64,000 nt of DNA from positions 9,951 through 73,950 of the forward strand of contig DWWR01000065.1 in the NCBI GenBank assembly GCA_019119645.1, given 5' to 3'. The position numbers were made by a program, and so were the translations under genes. The notes below the pieces were generated by a model. It ran no database searches and had not been told where the DNA came from. It saw only the letters and a list, made by a program, of their open reading frames with translations. The DNA is from Anaerobutyricum faecale (GTDB taxonomy: Bacteria; Bacillota; Clostridia; Lachnospirales; Lachnospiraceae). Shown piece by piece: positions 62,087-64,000 of this stretch (positions within the stretch are counted from its first letter, which is position 1; the number at the start of each line of letters is the position of its first letter).

Positions 62087-62962
62087 TTATTTTTCTTTCC
62101 GGCGCTGATCGTTGGCAATATCGCGATGCTCCATGCGGACGCTGTACGGAAGCTTTTTCATCCTCTGATAAATTGCGTTGGTCATGGTAACAGAGCGGTG
62201 CTTGCCGCCGGTACAGCCAATGCCCACGATCAGATGATATTTCCCCTCATCCATATAAAGCGGAATCAAAAACTTAAGCATATCTTCCAGCTTATCAAGG
62301 AAAATGTGGGCCTCCTTACATCCGAGGACATATTCCTGCACCTCCAGATCGTTGCCGGTTAAAGCTCTCAAATCCGGGTCATAGTAGGGATTTGGCAGAA
62401 AACGTACGTCAAACACCAAATCCGTATCGGCGGGTATGCCGTATTTGAAGCCAAAGGAAAGAAATGTAACGATAAAATTGCCGTAATTCTCTTCTTTGAC
62501 ATATATTTTTTCCAGTTCCTGCTTCAGTTCCCGGGTAAGCAGCGAAGAAGTATCAATGATGTAATCCGCCTGCTTCTTAATAAAGGAAATGCGTTCCCTC
62601 TCCTGAAGGATGCCGTTCTCCACGCGGCCTTCCCCTGCAAGAGGATGGGTTCTTCTCGTCTCCTTGTAACGCATCACAAGGGTTGCGTTATCGGCGTCCA
62701 GAAAGAGAATCTCATAACGAATCCCCAGTTCCTTCAGCACTTCCAGCTGCTCGGACAGCCCTTTTAAGGCGTCCCCGCTGCGGATGTCCACCGTGACGGC
62801 CACCTGATTCACATCCACCTTGCGGTCAAATGCGATCTGTCCGAAATTCGGAAGAAGGGCCACCGGCAAATTATCCACACAGAAAAATCCCATGTCCTCC
62901 AGCATGTGGAGGGCTGTGCTCTTTCCTGCTCCGGACATTCCGGAAACAATTACAAACCTCAC
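62087..62962 (-). CDS. rapZ: RNase adapter RapZ / YvcJ-family P-loop protein
   Basis: 291 residues. Walker A is IVSGMSGAGKST near the start; DVRFLPNPYYDPDLR and GIGCTGGKHRSV are family signatures. It binds nucleotides; in Enterobacteria RapZ guides RNase E to a small RNA, while in Bacillus YvcJ affects competence. The start is GTG at 62962, overlapping the murB stop by 4 bp. The usual neighbour yvcK is not between rapZ and whiA. Confidence 0.94.
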   Translation of the reverse strand: MRFVIVSGMSGAGKSTALHMLEDMGFFCVDNLPVALLPNFGQIAFDRKVDVNQVAVTVDIRSGDALKGLSEQLEVLKELGIRYEILFLDADNATLVMRYKETRRTHPLAGEGRVENGILQERERISFIKKQADYIIDTSSLLTRELKQELEKIYVKEENYGNFIVTFLSFGFKYGIPADTDLVFDVRFLPNPYYDPDLRALTGNDLEVQEYVLGCKEAHIFLDKLEDMLKFLIPLYMDEGKYHLIVGIGCTGGKHRSVTMTNAIYQRMKKLPYSVRMEHRDIANDQRRKEK

Positions 62963-63888
62963 TTTTTCACCTCTGTATCTGTAAATCCCAGCATGCGTAC
63001 TTCCGGTTCCATCTCCACATCAAACTGCTGCTTCACTTTCTTCTGCACCTGTCTGATCAGGAAGCGAACCTCTTCCGCCGTGGCATTTCCCCGGTTGATG
63101 ACAAAACCGCTGTGCTTCTCAGAAACCTGAGCCCCACCGACGGTATATCCCTTCAATCCGGTATCCTGAATCAGCTTTCCGGCGAAATAACCTTCCGGAC
63201 GTTTAAATGTACTTCCGGCGCTCGGGTATTCCAAAGGCTGCTTTGCCTTTCGTGCCCCTGCCAATTCATCCATTCTGTCTCTGATCTGTGTTTTATCCCC
63301 CCTTGAAAGACGGATGTGCGCTGCCAACACAACGTAATCCTTCTCAAAAATGACACTGTGCCGGTAGGATAATTCCAATTCCTCCACCGGGAGCACCAGA
63401 CGTTCCCCCTCCGGGGTAAGAACTTCCACGTCCATGAGAATATCTTTCATCTCTCCGCCGTAAGCGCCGGCATTCATACATACCGCGCCGCCGAGAGTAC
63501 CAGGTATTCCGGCCGCGAACTCCATTCCGGTCAGTCCGTGCTCCAACGCCTGTCTGGCAACACTGCTGAGCAGCGCTCCCGCCTGGGCGTAAATCACCTC
63601 TCCCTCCACGGAAATATCACGAAGGCCTCCCGTATGAAGAATCATCCCACGGAATCCCTCGTCTGATACGAGTAAATTACTTCCATTGCCTACAATAAAA
63701 AACGGAACCTTCTCTTCACGGGCCAGACGAATGACATCCCAGAGTTCATCAACATCAGCCGGCTGAACAAAGATGTCCGCCGGTCCTCCGATCCTGAAGC
63801 TGGTATGCTTGCTCATAGGCTCTCGTTCCAAAAGGGTTCCTGCTGTAAGCCGTTTTTTTATTTTTTGATAGAATTCCTGTTGTATCAT
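62959..63888 (-). CDS. murB: UDP-N-acetylenolpyruvoylglucosamine reductase
   Basis: 309 residues. The FAD-binding part has HTSFRIGGPADIFVQPA and FFIVGNGSNLLVSDEGFRG; GIPGTLGGAVCMNAGAYGGEM and the C-terminal YPSAGSTFKRPEGYFAGKLI (the catalytic Ser lies in SAGSTF) are type II MurB features. It reduces the MurA product to UDP-MurNAc in peptidoglycan synthesis. It is the first gene visible in the murB-rapZ-whiA-crh run; AGGAG precedes the ATG. Confidence 0.96.
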   Translation of the reverse strand: MIQQEFYQKIKKRLTAGTLLEREPMSKHTSFRIGGPADIFVQPADVDELWDVIRLAREEKVPFFIVGNGSNLLVSDEGFRGMILHTGGLRDISVEGEVIYAQAGALLSSVARQALEHGLTGMEFAAGIPGTLGGAVCMNAGAYGGEMKDILMDVEVLTPEGERLVLPVEELELSYRHSVIFEKDYVVLAAHIRLSRGDKTQIRDRMDELAGARKAKQPLEYPSAGSTFKRPEGYFAGKLIQDTGLKGYTVGGAQVSEKHSGFVINRGNATAEEVRFLIRQVQKKVKQQFDVEMEPEVRMLGFTDTEVKK

Positions 63889-64000
63889 AGTATCTCCTAT
63901 TTATAAATACATTTGGCAGTCTTCCCTGATGGAAGCCGATTCGGTTGAGGAAAATGATATTTTCCATACCATATGTAGTTATATACTATATCATACTCTA

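Overview
The window reads as chromosome of a low-to-mid GC Bacillota, class Clostridia, most likely a gut Lachnospiraceae. This rests on gene content: a complete V-type ATPase operon, a WhiA/RapZ/Crh-type cluster, mannose- and fructose-family PTS loci, a BspA-like leucine-rich surface protein and many flavodoxin-like proteins. Nearly everything is on the minus strand. The only plus-strand genes are two small paralogues (34401-34751, 37094-37642) and a zinc-ribbon membrane protein (59675-60562). No rRNA, tRNA, CRISPR array or transposase was seen.

Layout. 1-7.3 kb: a redox cluster with an iron alcohol dehydrogenase, flavodoxins, flavin reductase, FMN reductase, a DUF362 lipoprotein cut by the window edge, a LysR regulator and a metallo-beta-lactamase-fold hydrolase. 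7.4-16.4 kb: nine-gene V-type ATPase operon (G/H-C-I-K-F-E-A-B-D in transcription order). 16.6-20 kb: proS, a pseudouridine synthase and an orphan response regulator with Glu at the phosphorylation site. 20.1-24.7 kb: a pantothenate/CoA operon (DUF2520 reductase-panB-panC-panD-coaBC) carrying a 73-bp tandem repeat. 25-33 kb: HAD hydrolase, murA-metK, a flavin reductase, HIT protein, a catalytically degenerate glycogen-branching-enzyme homologue and a tyrosine phosphatase.

33.1-43.8 kb is the accessory region. It has a Panacea-domain antitoxin with a PemK/MazF-like toxin, whose leader carries six 19-20 bp repeats. Next to it is an AT-rich two-gene module, an AAA ATPase plus a TOPRIM-like protein, resembling abortive-infection systems. 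This module sits between two diverged copies of a small plus-strand gene, and beside a remnant of the 3' end of the 2008-residue leucine-rich surface protein. The simplest reading is that a [small gene + surface protein] unit was tandemly duplicated, and one surface-protein copy was then replaced by the ATPase/TOPRIM pair. A 63-bp segment shared by the two small genes is read in different frames.

44.2-56.1 kb looks like one carbohydrate locus: two membrane-anchored solute-binding proteins, a histidine kinase and a NarL-type regulator with no permease nearby (probably a sugar sensor), then a mannose-family PTS (IIA-IIB-IIC-IID), a small membrane protein, a HAD phosphatase and a GH2 beta-galactosidase. 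56.4-59.3 kb: fruK-fruA with an upstream palindrome cluster. 60.7-63.9 kb: murB-rapZ-whiA and an HPr paralogue with Asp15 instead of His15 and Ser46 retained, i.e. Crh-like.
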